Source of the DNA: Ignavibacteriales bacterium
GTDB lineage: Bacteria > Bacteroidota > Ignavibacteria > Ignavibacteriales > Ignavibacteriaceae
Direction of reading: 5' to 3'
Assembly: GCA_016707115.1 (NCBI GenBank)
Contig: JADJIH010000020.1
Location: 1 to 64,000, forward strand
Length of the DNA stretch: 64,000 nucleotides
Part shown: piece by piece, positions 8,209-17,402 of the stretch
How the letters are laid out: every line of letters begins with the position of its first letter
How positions within the stretch are numbered: position 1 is the stretch's first letter
Notes under the pieces: generated by a model
What the model was told of the DNA's origin: nothing
Databases searched by the model: none
What the model saw: only the letters and a program-made list of their open reading frames with translations
Made by a program: the position numbers and the translations under genes

Positions 8209-10359
8209 TTATTTTAAAAGTATCATTTTCTTAGACTCAACAAAATCTCCGGCTTGAAGTTTGTAAAAGTAAATTCCTGAACTTAATTGTACATCGTTAA
8301 TTGTAAATTGTGCATTGTATGTCCCTGACGGTTTTTCTTCATTAACAAGCGTTGCAACTTCTCTACCGAGTAAATCGTAAACTTTAAGTGTTACAAATTG
8401 CGTACTGCTTATTGCATACTGAATGCTTGTGCTTGGGTTAAATGGGTTTGGGTAGTTTTGTTGCAATAAAAATTCTATTGGCTGAGTGAAGTTGTTTTCT
8501 TCATCCTCAATAAAAGTTACACCACCGTTTTTTGTGTGGAGTATTGTACCATTATCACCAACAGCCCAGCCATTATTATTATTAATAAAATAAATGTCAT
8601 TTAAATAATTTCCGGGATTAGAGTATTGCGTAGTCCAAGTAAAACCACCATCAGTAGTTTTTCGAATTTTACCAGTCCAAAAGTCTGTTACATACCCATT
8701 TTCATTATCAAAAAAATATAATCCTGTTAAATATGCTTCTGGAATATCTTGAGATGACCATGTACTTCCACCATTTGTCGTGCGATAAAATATTCCCGTA
8801 TTTTGTGTTTCCCAAGCTCCAACAGCTATAATGTTATTAATATCTATGTATTGGACATCTACTAAATAATAACTTAAATATCTTGGTTGCCAAGTAGAAC
8901 CTCCATCGTGTGTATTAATAACAATGGAAACATGGTTCATTCCATCCCACCTACCACCAACAACAACCCCATTAATTGAATCAAGAAAATCAAGGTCTTT
9001 GAAATTGTAATCAGAATTTTGAAAAACTACAGTCCAATTTAATCCACCATCAATTGTGTGTAGTATTTTTCCGTACTCTGCAATTGTAATTCCCTCATAT
9101 AAATTTGTAAAAAATATTCCATTGAGATTTTCATTAAAAATTTGGCTGATATCCCAGGTTAGTCCTGCATTTGTAGTCATTCCGAATATCCCACCGCTTC
9201 CTACAATGTATGCATGAGTTGTATCAAGAAAATTGATATCATTAACTTGGTTAGTAATCCCTAAATTTTGAATTTGCCAATTCATACCTCCCTTATAAGT
9301 TTTTATAAGTCGGCCAGATCCTACAGCATATCCATAATTATTATCTACAAAAAACACCTTATTTATATTATCATAAATATCACTTTGTATTGAATTCCAC
9401 GAGTTTCCGAAATCATCAGAGATTTGAATTGTGCTGTTTTGTCCAACTGCACAAAGAGAATTGGAATCTATTATTGAAGTTCCCCATAATGGACTCATTT
9501 CTTCATAAGATTGTATATTCCAATGTATTCCAGCATCAGTTGTTCTAAGTATTACTCCATTTAATCCATAATTTATACCATTACTGCCAACGGCAATGCC
9601 AATGTTTGAATTGAGAAAGCAAACACCAGATAATTGAAATGGTGGATTTGTAGAATGCCAAGTTGATCCCCCATCTGTTGTTTTCAATATAATATTTGAA
9701 CCAACAATGTAGAAATTGTTTGAATCAATGGTTGTAATAGAATAAAACTCTCTACCAGTGCCAAGATAATCGACATACCAACTTTCCCCTCCGTCGGAAG
9801 TTCTTGATAATACATCCATCTGACCCAAAGCAAAACCATGATTTACATCGGAGAAAGAAATGTCCATAAACGCAGATGTAGTTCCCGATTGAACTATTTC
9901 CCATTGTAACCCACCATCAGAAGTTTTTAAGATTAATCCATTGTATCCAACAGCAACACCGTGGTTAAAATCATAAAAATAAACTGAAGTAAGAGGTTGG
10001 ATAATTCCAATGGTTTGTTGATTCCAATTTGTACCTCCGTCAGTAGTTCGAAGAATAATTCCATAGGACCAACCGTCATTACTCCCTACTACGATTCCAT
10101 TAAGAGAATCTCTAAAGAAAACAGAAAGAAAGTGATTCGTATTTCCACTAAATTGATTAACCCAATTTACTCCTCCATCTGTTGTTTTTTGAATTACTCC
10201 ATAATATCCAACAATCCATCCAATTCTAGTATTTACAAAATAAGCTTCTTTATAAAAGTGATTTTCAGAAGTTGGATTTTGTAAATTCCAACCATCTTGA
10301 GAACTGGCCACGAATGAAATTGTCAAAAGGAAAGCGAAAACAAAAACTATCTTCTTCAT
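8209..10359 (-). CDS. Secreted 14-Asp-box propeller (YCF48-like) with T9SS sorting domain
   Basis: A protein of 716 residues. It has an MKKI-type signal peptide (to about residue 20, SFVASSQ), then about fourteen repeats of 40-45 residues, each carrying TTDGGxxW-type Asp-box turns (KTTDGGVNW, RTTDGGTNW, KTSDGGLQW, RTSDGGESW, KTTDGGSTW and so on) alternating with GxxVGxxG strands. This is typical of YCF48/sortilin-type beta-propellers. The last 80 residues are a complete sorting domain from NYPNPFNPST to KKMILLK. Cargo of this type is exported across the outer membrane by the T9SS and kept at the surface or released. No catalytic residues are visible, so binding or scaffolding is likely. The 40-base leader upstream is shared with 4697-4736. 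Confidence 0.9.
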   Translation of the reverse strand: MKKIVFVFAFLLTISFVASSQDGWNLQNPTSENHFYKEAYFVNTRIGWIVGYYGVIQKTTDGGVNWVNQFSGNTNHFLSVFFRDSLNGIVVGSNDGWSYGIILRTTDGGTNWNQQTIGIIQPLTSVYFYDFNHGVAVGYNGLILKTSDGGLQWEIVQSGTTSAFMDISFSDVNHGFALGQMDVLSRTSDGGESWYVDYLGTGREFYSITTIDSNNFYIVGSNIILKTTDGGSTWHSTNPPFQLSGVCFLNSNIGIAVGSNGINYGLNGVILRTTDAGIHWNIQSYEEMSPLWGTSIIDSNSLCAVGQNSTIQISDDFGNSWNSIQSDIYDNINKVFFVDNNYGYAVGSGRLIKTYKGGMNWQIQNLGITNQVNDINFLDTTHAYIVGSGGIFGMTTNAGLTWDISQIFNENLNGIFFTNLYEGITIAEYGKILHTIDGGLNWTVVFQNSDYNFKDLDFLDSINGVVVGGRWDGMNHVSIVINTHDGGSTWQPRYLSYYLVDVQYIDINNIIAVGAWETQNTGIFYRTTNGGSTWSSQDIPEAYLTGLYFFDNENGYVTDFWTGKIRKTTDGGFTWTTQYSNPGNYLNDIYFINNNNGWAVGDNGTILHTKNGGVTFIEDEENNFTQPIEFLLQQNYPNPFNPSTSIQYAISSTQFVTLKVYDLLGREVATLVNEEKPSGTYNAQFTINDVQLSSGIYFYKLQAGDFVESKKMILLK
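8286..8320. repeat. 7-base tandem repeat (ATTGTnn)5 in a sorting domain
   Basis: Five units in register: attgtac, atcgtta, attgtaa, attgtgc, attgtat. They encode FTINDVQ-type residues just before LSSGIYFYKLQ in the 8209-10359 protein, the same position as in the neighbouring cargo genes. Confidence 0.75.
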
Positions 10360-10393
10360 ACGAGCCCCTAAATGAAAAATGATAAAATATTAA

Positions 10394-10433
10394 CACTTCA
10401 AAAAAGGTTAAGAATAAACTTAAAGTCAAGAGA
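10394..10433. promoter_or_regulatory. 40-base leader repeat, copy 2
   Basis: Identical to 4697-4736 over all 40 bases and placed 34 bases upstream of the ATG at 10357-10359. It is a probable promoter or untranslated leader shared by two related cargo genes. Confidence 0.5.
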
Positions 10434-10480
10434 TAGAATTAAAATTACTTTGTGTTCTTAGTGAAAATTTTCTTTGTGTC

Positions 10481-10509
10481 CTTTGTGGTTAAGTGTTTTA
10501 ACCACAAAG
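10481..10509. repeat. Inverted repeat downstream of the M14 cargo gene
   Basis: The arms CTTTGTGGTTAA (10481-10492) and TTAACCACAAAG (10498-10509) are perfect. Imperfect flanking copies extend the element to about 10449-10539 (CACAAAG units in both directions). It ends right at the TAA stop of the 10540-13230 gene, as the element at 4771-4835 does for its neighbour. It may double as a terminator. Confidence 0.6.
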
Positions 10510-10539
10510 AGCACGAAGAAGTTACAAAGTTCACAAAGA

Positions 10540-13230
10540 TTATTTTAGAAGTATCATTTTCTTTGTCTCAACAAAACTACCAGCCTGCAAACGATAGAAA
10601 TAGATTCCACTTGGTAATGCAGAATTTACAATGTACAATGTAGAATGAAATCCAGCTTCTTTATATTCATCTAATATCGTATCTACCACTTTGCCAAGTG
10701 CATTAAAAAGTTTTATTGTTTGTCTTCCACTGACAGGAGACTGCCAACTTATTTTTGTACTTGGATTAAAAGGATTAGGATAATTCTGTGCTAATGAAAA
10801 AGTTAATGGTGTATTCACATCAACTTCTACTTCATCCGAGTATGAGAATGTTCCATCGAAATCAATTTGTTTTAATCTGTAGTATGTTTTTTGTGTAAGC
10901 AGTTCATCATCAACAAAAGAATAATTATTAATCTCAGTTGTTGTTCCCTTACCATTTATAAATCCAATCTTCTCCCAATTCTTCTTATTGCCAACTGAGG
11001 ACTGAGGACTGAAGACTGATTTTTCTATTTCAAATACAGCATTATTCAACTCGCTAGCAGTTTGCCATTCCAGTTTTGTTTTTCCATCAACAACATTTGC
11101 GGTAAAAGAAGTAAGCTCAACAGGAATAGTACCATAAACCATTATTGCTATATCATCAATATACCAGCCGTCTTTTACAAGCGAGCCATCGGTTTTAAGT
11201 TCAAATCTTAGTTTAACTTGATTACTATTATAACCAGCAAGACTTATTTCTTCATTCACCCAATTCGATTTTAATCCATCATAAAGAGGTTCGCCATTAG
11301 GTTGGAAGGAGCCTGTGCCGGGTTCTGTGTACAAACCTTGCAGAGGAATCCAGGTTGAGCCATTGTTTGTTGAAACTTCAACCTGTCCATAATCATAATT
11401 GCTTTCAATATCATACTTTGTCCAGAATGATAATTTAGGATTTTGATGAGTTGAAAGATCGATTGCATTTGTAAGAGTCATAGTTACAGTTGCATTGCTT
11501 AAATAGTTGCCAGTTTTGCTATCTGTAAATGAAGTCGGGGTGCTGTAGAATGTTGTATTTGTAGCTTCCCACTTTGGAGTTGTTGGAGTCGCAGTAACTG
11601 TCCATAAAAGTAAAGGATCGTTTGTTGTATCTGCAAAAACAAACATTGGTGTACCTAGAATAATACTAATAGTATCCTGTTTAACAATTGTTCCGCTAAG
11701 GCTTGATGTTAATAAAAGCTTTGCAGATATATCTGTTGGAGCAGAAGCTGAAACACTAAATGATAATGGATTTATAAGTGTTGCACTGCTTCTTGATTGT
11801 ATGGAATCAAATTGTGCGGAACCTGCAGTTACTGTCAGATAAGGACTAAGTGAACTTAACTGCAAATCGAGATTATAAGCAGTTGCTAATCCAATATTTT
11901 TAAATACACTATTCATATTAATATTATCACCCGGATCAAAAAACTCTTCGCTGTAACCGGGATCAACTAACTGCACATAAGCACCGGCAAGATATGTTTG
12001 ATAAATCATTGTACTTAAATTTTGCTGTGCTATAGGAAAGATTTGACCTTGTGATGGCCAGAAATCATCACCAATTTCTATTGTATAACCAAAAGTTTTT
12101 CCTTTAATTGTTTGTTCACCATACATCCAGTCTCTAATACTTCCGTTTGAGTTATATCCTAAAAGCTGTGAACCTGATCCATAAAGATATCCGCTTTGTG
12201 ATGTAAGCAGTGCAGAAAATTCTCTATATGCAATTGAATCAGGAGTTTCCTGATCAATATATCCCCAGGGATATAAAATATATCCGCCATAAGTATGCAT
12301 ATTAAATTGAGTTTTATAACTTTTTTGAATTGCCAGATTTCTTATAGCTTGTGATTCGGGTTCAGAAAAAGCGGAAGGACCTCTGTATGTTTCATCACTC
12401 GGGGTTGGGCTTGAGCCAATGTTATCATAACCCCAGGCATATCCAAAATTTCTGTTTAGATCTACACCATAACTTCCATCACCATTATTTCTTCTGTTCT
12501 TACGCCACATTCCACCACCGCTTGGATTTGTGGTGCGATTGTATTCATATCCATCAGGGTTGAAACAAGGCACACAATAAATTTCGCGATTGTTTACAAG
12601 TGCTGTTACTTCCGGATTCGTTCCATAGTTTTGAAGCAGATACCACATATAATACATTAATGTCGCCATTGATTGAGGTTCGCGCGCGTGTACAAGCGCA
12701 TCAAAACCTACCGCCGGTTCGTTTTCATTTATATTTGGATTATCAGAAATTTTAACAGCCCACATTATTCTTGATTGTTGGCTTGATCCTATAGAATATT
12801 TTTGTGTTATAAGATTTGGATATTGCGCATACATAGAATCCAGATTAGCAACAATTTCACTATAAGTGTAGTAACCGCCCATCGTTCCATATCCAAAACC
12901 ATCTACATTATAATCTTGTAGACTTTCATTTAAATAATTGTTTTTTTCTTCATTGGATAATTGCTGCAAAGATTTATAGTAAGAATTCCAATCATCAATT
13001 AATATTGTATAAGAAAAACCATTTGAAGAAATTAAATCAAATTCTTCATCGCTTACAAATAGAGTAAGTTTATTGTCCTTGCTAAATTTCGAGTCTTCAA
13101 GATCAATTCCAATTTGTGCTAACGTAATAAAGTCATTTGCACTTGAGATTAGAATACTAATTTGTTTATAGTTTTGTGCAGATATAGTAATTGTTAAAAT
13201 CAAAAAAGCAGTAGCGATAAGAGATTTCAT
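10540..13230 (-). CDS. Secreted M14 zinc carboxypeptidase with T9SS sorting domain
   Basis: A protein of 896 residues with a signal peptide (about 1-18, ITISAQ). The M14 catalytic domain spans about 110-420. It has the zinc motif HAREP (near residue 180), then NPDGYEYNR, GVDLNRNF, a later MHTYGGYILYPWG carrying the third zinc histidine, and YTIEIGD with the general-base Glu. It should remove C-terminal residues from peptides outside the cell. A CARDB-like segment, a jelly-roll/MAM-like segment (about 545-690) and a short fibronectin-like domain follow, and the chain ends in a full sorting domain to KKMILLK. Two seven-base tandem repeats lie in it, one in a loop before the sorting domain and one within it. 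Fairly sure of the peptidase class; specificity is unknown. Confidence 0.93.
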   Translation of the reverse strand: MKSLIATAFLILTITISAQNYKQISILISSANDFITLAQIGIDLEDSKFSKDNKLTLFVSDEEFDLISSNGFSYTILIDDWNSYYKSLQQLSNEEKNNYLNESLQDYNVDGFGYGTMGGYYTYSEIVANLDSMYAQYPNLITQKYSIGSSQQSRIMWAVKISDNPNINENEPAVGFDALVHAREPQSMATLMYYMWYLLQNYGTNPEVTALVNNREIYCVPCFNPDGYEYNRTTNPSGGGMWRKNRRNNGDGSYGVDLNRNFGYAWGYDNIGSSPTPSDETYRGPSAFSEPESQAIRNLAIQKSYKTQFNMHTYGGYILYPWGYIDQETPDSIAYREFSALLTSQSGYLYGSGSQLLGYNSNGSIRDWMYGEQTIKGKTFGYTIEIGDDFWPSQGQIFPIAQQNLSTMIYQTYLAGAYVQLVDPGYSEEFFDPGDNINMNSVFKNIGLATAYNLDLQLSSLSPYLTVTAGSAQFDSIQSRSSATLINPLSFSVSASAPTDISAKLLLTSSLSGTIVKQDTISIILGTPMFVFADTTNDPLLLWTVTATPTTPKWEATNTTFYSTPTSFTDSKTGNYLSNATVTMTLTNAIDLSTHQNPKLSFWTKYDIESNYDYGQVEVSTNNGSTWIPLQGLYTEPGTGSFQPNGEPLYDGLKSNWVNEEISLAGYNSNQVKLRFELKTDGSLVKDGWYIDDIAIMVYGTIPVELTSFTANVVDGKTKLEWQTASELNNAVFEIEKSVFSPQSSVGNKKNWEKIGFINGKGTTTEINNYSFVDDELLTQKTYYRLKQIDFDGTFSYSDEVEVDVNTPLTFSLAQNYPNPFNPSTKISWQSPVSGRQTIKLFNALGKVVDTILDEYKEAGFHSTLYIVNSALPSGIYFYRLQAGSFVETKKMILLK
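10612..10646. repeat. 7-base tandem repeat (nnnnAAT)5 in a sorting domain
   Basis: Units in register on the plus strand: tggtaat, gcagaat, ttacaat, gtacaat, gtagaat. On the coding strand this is the ATTGTnn/ATTCTnn family. It encodes the variable stretch before the PSGIYFYRLQAG part of the sorting domain. Confidence 0.7.
10994..11021. repeat. 7-base tandem repeat (ACTGAnn)4 in a loop of the M14 protein
   Basis: Units: actgagg, actgagg, actgaag, actgatt. They encode SVFSPQSSV in the loop after FEIEKS. Homologous domains in the window (in the genes at 43549 and 53936) lack this insertion at the same point. Confidence 0.75.
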
Positions 13231-13275
13231 AAAAATTAATTCCTTACTAGAAAAATTTGTACAACAAAAATAGGT

Positions 13276-14499
13276 TTAAACTTTAAGAGTTTCACCTTCA
13301 GATTTTGCGATTACCACCGCACCACAAGTATCACCAAAAACATTAACAACAGTTCGACACATATCAAGTGGCCTATCAACGGCTAAAATTAACCCTACAC
13401 CTTCCAGCGGTAAATTTACAGCTGAAAGAACAATAGACATCATTACCAAACCAGCCATAGGTATTCCTGCAGAACCAATTGCAGCCAGTAAAGCAGTAAC
13501 AACAACAATTATTTGCTGCATAAAAGTTAATTCAATACCATACGCCTGAGCAATAAACATCACCGCAACACATTCATATAATGCAGTACCGTTCATATTA
13601 ACTGTAGCGCCTAACGGGACGACGAAACTTGAAATTTTATTTGAAACACCTGCATCATTTTCAACAGCTTCCATTGTCAATGGTAATGTTGCAGAAGAAG
13701 ATGATGTTGAAAATGCTGTAATTATTGGCAATGACATGGCTTTAAAATGTAAAATAGGATTAACTTTGCCTAAAAACTTTATAATCAATGGCAGCGAAAT
13801 AAAAGTGTGAATGAAAAGACCAATCAACACAGTAACAAAATAAACACCTAAATGCTGAGCCATTGAAATTAACTTTGCTTTGTCTGATGCCTGATCAGCA
13901 ACGACTCCTGTTACTATGCCAAGTATGCCTAGTGGTGCAAACTTAATTATGAATGAGGTCAGCTTCATCATTACTTCAAATATTGCATTAAATAAAGTGA
14001 GCAGATTATCAGAGTAGTTTTTTTGTACTTGAGTTATAAAGTAGCCGATTAGTATTGCAAAAAATATTATTGCTAGCATATCACTGTTATATAAAGCCTG
14101 AAAAATATTTGTTGGAATCATTCTCATTAATATGTCACTAATACTCCCCGTTGTACTAGTCATCTCCGGGATACTCATTTTAAATCCAAGATCAGCCCCT
14201 ATGCCCGGCTTAATCATATTCACAAGAAAAAGACCCGTTACAATTGCAAGAAGGCTTGTTGAAATGTAATAAGAAAAAGTTTTTATCCCGATTCTTCCAA
14301 GGTTTTTTGCATCTCCAATATTTGCAACCCCCGTAGCTATTGATGCGAACACCAAAGGAACAATTATCATTTTTAAGGCTCGGAGAAAAAGATCGCCAAG
14401 CCATCTTACATAACCTGAATGTTCCGGAATTGTAATTCCTAAAATTATTGCAAGAATAAATGCAATAAGTATTTGCCAGTGTAGTTTTAGTTTAAGCAT
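13276..14499 (-). CDS. gltP: Sodium/proton:dicarboxylate (glutamate) symporter, DAACS family
   Basis: A protein of 407 residues, close to the usual length for the family. It has about eight hydrophobic segments plus re-entrant loops. Diagnostic motifs are present: STSSSSATLPLTME (the serine-rich first hairpin), NMNGTALYECV (the NMDGT-like transport motif with Asn for Asp), the AAIGSAGIPMAG second hairpin and DRPLDMCRTVVNVFGD. It imports C4-dicarboxylates or acidic amino acids with a cation gradient across the inner membrane. The symbol is a family-level guess: gltP, gltT and dctA cannot be separated here. It lies alone, with a palindromic repeat between it and hemW. Confidence 0.9.
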   Translation of the reverse strand: MLKLKLHWQILIAFILAIILGITIPEHSGYVRWLGDLFLRALKMIIVPLVFASIATGVANIGDAKNLGRIGIKTFSYYISTSLLAIVTGLFLVNMIKPGIGADLGFKMSIPEMTSTTGSISDILMRMIPTNIFQALYNSDMLAIIFFAILIGYFITQVQKNYSDNLLTLFNAIFEVMMKLTSFIIKFAPLGILGIVTGVVADQASDKAKLISMAQHLGVYFVTVLIGLFIHTFISLPLIIKFLGKVNPILHFKAMSLPIITAFSTSSSSATLPLTMEAVENDAGVSNKISSFVVPLGATVNMNGTALYECVAVMFIAQAYGIELTFMQQIIVVVTALLAAIGSAGIPMAGLVMMSIVLSAVNLPLEGVGLILAVDRPLDMCRTVVNVFGDTCGAVVIAKSEGETLKV

Positions 14500-14553
14500 A
14501 ATTTTTATTCTATTAATTCAAGACTTAATTATTAGTTGCAAAATTATTAAAAA

Positions 14554-14628
14554 TCATTTCGAAGGAGTATTCGACTGAGAAATCTGTTTTAATAAAACAT
14601 TCAGATTTCTCCCTTTGGTCGAAATGAC
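14554..14628. repeat. Palindromic repeat TCATTTCGAAGG...GGTCGAAATGA
   Basis: An imperfect palindrome with TCATTTCGA and GAGAAATCTG on the left and CAGATTTCTC and TCGAAATGA on the right. A near copy lies at 25716-25793 and a half copy near 46171. It sits at the 3' side of hemW and may work as a terminator there. Confidence 0.7.
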
Positions 14629-14659
14629 AATTAAATTCGTTTTTATTTATTCAAAACAA

Positions 14660-15790
14660 CTATAGTATATTTTTTAAGATCTCATCACAAACAGCATAGC
14701 CTTTTGAAGTAAGCTTTATCCAATTGTTTTCTATTAATAAATGATGTTCGTTCTTTAATAATTGAAAATATGAATTATTCTTTTTAATCCAACTATCAGA
14801 AAATCTTTTTTCGTAATTCTCTAAATCCAAACCTGAACTACGCAAAGCAAGCATAACATATTCATCGTGCATTTGTTCTTTTGAAATAATCTCGTAATTC
14901 ATTATTGCGTGGTTATTCAATTCAATTTCTGAAATATATTTTTTTAAACTAGAGTAATTCCACCAACGTTTACCATCAGCAAAAGAATGTGATGATGTTC
15001 CGAAACTTAAATATTCTCTATATCTCCAATAAGCATTATTATGAACGCATTCATATCCGGGTTTTGTAAAGTTAGAAACTTCGTATTGATAAAAACCATT
15101 TGAAACCAGAAAATCAATTGTGGTTTCATAAAGATCAGCATCGTAATCATCATCTTGCATCGTTACTTTTTTATCGAGTACAAGCTTGTTTAGAATTGTT
15201 CCCCGCTCAAGTATTAAACTATAAGCAGATAAATGTTTTATTGGAAGCCTGATTGCTGTTTCAAGATTCTCAATCCATTTTTCTTTTGTTTGATTAGGAA
15301 GATTAAAAATTAAATCAACACTGATGTTTTCAAATCCAACTTCTGCTGCATTATAAACAGTATGAATAGCGGTTTGTTTATCGTGAATGCGTGTAAGAAA
15401 ATTTAATTCCTTTTCATCAAAAGATTGAATGCCAATGCTTATACGATTTATTCCAGCATCTTTGAATAATTTTAACTTAGATTTATCTACGGTCCCGGGG
15501 TTTGTTTCCATTGTTATCTCTGCATTATCATCTATAGCAAAATATTTTCTTAGATGATCTAGAATCTCTTTTAGATATTTTGGTTCCATTAAAGATGGAG
15601 TTCCACCACCAAAGAATATTGAAGTGAAGATACGATCATGTGAATAAAGTTTAGAAAAATATTCAATCTCTTTTTTTAGTGCTGTTAAAAAAGATTGAAC
15701 ATTATCCGAGGTTATAATAGAATAAAAATCACAATAAATGCATTTGTGATCGCAGAAAGGAATATGAATATATAGTGCGCTGTTTTTCAA
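14660..15790 (-). CDS. hemW: Radical SAM haem chaperone HemW
   Basis: A protein of 376 residues, the normal HemW length. The radical-SAM cluster motif CDHKCIYC (Cys13, 17, 20) is followed by DFYS rather than the extra cysteine of true coproporphyrinogen oxidase HemN, which argues for HemW. The FFGGGTPS, TMETNPGT, RISIGIQSFD and CVHNNAYWRY blocks are all typical. HemW binds haem and passes it to respiratory enzymes; older annotations call it oxygen-independent coproporphyrinogen III oxidase. A GATGACATC-type hairpin separates its 5' end from the upstream lipoprotein gene. Confidence 0.92.
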   Translation of the reverse strand: MKNSALYIHIPFCDHKCIYCDFYSIITSDNVQSFLTALKKEIEYFSKLYSHDRIFTSIFFGGGTPSLMEPKYLKEILDHLRKYFAIDDNAEITMETNPGTVDKSKLKLFKDAGINRISIGIQSFDEKELNFLTRIHDKQTAIHTVYNAAEVGFENISVDLIFNLPNQTKEKWIENLETAIRLPIKHLSAYSLILERGTILNKLVLDKKVTMQDDDYDADLYETTIDFLVSNGFYQYEVSNFTKPGYECVHNNAYWRYREYLSFGTSSHSFADGKRWWNYSSLKKYISEIELNNHAIMNYEIISKEQMHDEYVMLALRSSGLDLENYEKRFSDSWIKKNNSYFQLLKNEHHLLIENNWIKLTSKGYAVCDEILKNIL

Positions 15791-15810
15791 TATAGAAATC
15801 TCTTAATAAA

Positions 15811-15843
15811 AAAAGATGACATCTTTTTAAAGATGTCATCTTT
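15811..15843 (-). terminator. GATGACATC hairpin, copy 1 (putative terminator)
   Basis: The arms AAAGATGACATCTT and AAGATGTCATCTTT flank a tiny T/A loop, giving a long stem followed by A/T-rich sequence. It follows the 15870-17331 gene pair on the minus strand. Near-identical hairpins lie at 57907-57939 and 58955-58985. Confidence 0.75.
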
Positions 15844-15869
15844 ATATATGATATTAAGAAACTTAAACA

Positions 15870-16418
15870 TCACGGTTTGATTTTTAGCTCAGTTAGAAAT
15901 TCTAATTTACTGCTTAAATTATAAGGTGTAGTGGAGGCTGTAACATTTGAAACTTCAAGTGTAGCAACAAAACATTTATCTTCTTGCGGGTCTAACAGAT
16001 ATGCATTGATGTTAGATATTTCCTGCTGCGTTAGTGTTATCTCTAAAGGATTATTAATATAAGTGGCCGCAACAAATGCTGGCACAATGTATCTAAATAG
16101 TTGCGTTGAACCATTTGCTTCATATAGTGTTAACGTTAAATTCTGACCTTGCAGACCTTGTGTTGCGCTTAATGTAAAGTATGCGGATGTAACATATCTG
16201 ATCTCTTCCAGGTTATCTTTATTATCCTCATAGTCTTCAAAATCAGAAAGGCAAAGATTACTTGAGATAAAAATACTTGATCCTGCCCCAACTGTGCTAA
16301 ATTCTGTTTCCATTGCGAGTGTTAGATAAACATCATCAATTGGATCGCATCCATTAATGAAAAGCAATGCCACGAAAAGACTTCCTAATAAAAGTGTATT
16401 TATTTTTTTCATTTTCAT
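15870..16418 (-). CDS. Lipoprotein of unknown function
   Basis: A protein of 182 residues. A signal sequence with lipobox INGC (cysteine at about residue 24) marks it as lipid-anchored. The mature part is rich in Ser, Thr and aliphatic residues, alternates in a beta-rich way and has two further cysteines (in SNLCLSD and EDKCFV), possibly a disulfide. No known domain is recognised. It starts four bases after the stop of the gene at 16423, so the two are one transcription unit and may work together at the outer membrane. Confidence 0.75.
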   Translation of the reverse strand: MKMKKINTLLLGSLFVALLFINGCDPIDDVYLTLAMETEFSTVGAGSSIFISSNLCLSDFEDYEDNKDNLEEIRYVTSAYFTLSATQGLQGQNLTLTLYEANGSTQLFRYIVPAFVAATYINNPLEITLTQQEISNINAYLLDPQEDKCFVATLEVSNVTASTTPYNLSSKLEFLTELKIKP

Positions 16419-16422
16419 ACTC

Positions 16423-17331
16423 CTAAAAATCTAATGACAGACCGGTTGTGTAGGTCGTAAATTTTGTAAAGTTAACATCACCGTTAATTACAAAAACACC
16501 AAGCTTAAGCGCTCCGCCAAGAGTGAATCTAAAATTATTATCTCCATCCACTGATAAATTATGTATTTTATTGCCAAGACCGGGATACGAATTATTATTG
16601 TCTTCAAAATAATAACTAAAATCCATGCTTGAGGATTCATACTGCAAACCGCCATAGACAGTTAGGAGAGAAAAGCTTTTACTTGCGTGCACATTAAATG
16701 CAAAATTGCTTGATTTAATTTTTGTATAGTTAACCGGGTCAGCGTCATCAAATTCAAAATCAAAATTGTTAATTAGAATTTGAACTGCAATGTCTAATGG
16801 TATTTGAGGGAAGTGGCTGCTGATTTCATGTTTTAGGCCGAAACCTAAAAAACCAACGCGAGCATCACCAAATTTTACTTTTGGAAAAAATCTTACCATC
16901 AATTCAGTATTAAACATACTTCCTGAAAATTGATAGATGGCTGATGGAACTGCATTTAAGGCAAGCCCAGTTGGATAAGTATAAAAACCGTTGGTGGTTA
17001 AATAGTAACTTCCTTTATTTCCAAAAACTGTTGCAGTAGGATCAACATCTCCAATAACATTGTCTGGCGGGTCCGGCTGAAAAGTTTTTTGATCATCAGG
17101 AACAACTGACCACATACCGATCAGACCAAATTTAAATCCAAAAACTTCCGGAACATCAGCATCATAATAACCTCCTGAGTTATAATATGCTCCAAACCAG
17201 CTGGATAAAGGCTGAACGAATTTTTCAGCATCGGTTGGTTGCAGACTGTTTATATTTGTGCCGATTTGTGAGAATGAAGGTGAAGAAAACAAAAGTACAG
17301 ATAAAAGAACTGCCGATAAAAATAATTTCAT
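16423..17331 (-). CDS. Outer-membrane beta-barrel-like protein (DUF6588-like)
   Basis: A protein of 302 residues with a clear signal peptide (ending SFSQ, residue 21). The mature protein has many short amphipathic strands with aromatic girdle residues (GFGLKHEISSHFP, FNVHASKSFSLLTVYGGLQY) and ends in an aromatic residue (LSLDF), as BAM-inserted barrels do. The order of blocks suggests the DUF6588 family of Bacteroidota, but I cannot confirm that without a profile search. It is the first gene of a two-gene unit with the downstream lipoprotein. Confidence 0.7.
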   Translation of the reverse strand: MKLFLSAVLLSVLLFSSPSFSQIGTNINSLQPTDAEKFVQPLSSWFGAYYNSGGYYDADVPEVFGFKFGLIGMWSVVPDDQKTFQPDPPDNVIGDVDPTATVFGNKGSYYLTTNGFYTYPTGLALNAVPSAIYQFSGSMFNTELMVRFFPKVKFGDARVGFLGFGLKHEISSHFPQIPLDIAVQILINNFDFEFDDADPVNYTKIKSSNFAFNVHASKSFSLLTVYGGLQYESSSMDFSYYFEDNNNSYPGLGNKIHNLSVDGDNNFRFTLGGALKLGVFVINGDVNFTKFTTYTTGLSLDF

Positions 17332-17402
17332 ATTTGGTACCTTTCTATCAGAATTACTTATGCAAACTTCTAAATAAATAATTGCAGATGCAAAGACAAT
17401 TT

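Noticed and set aside
2505..10700. Possible CRISPR array from repeated sorting-domain DNA
   Set aside because: The repeats are coding, at gene spacing and imperfect, with no spacer structure.
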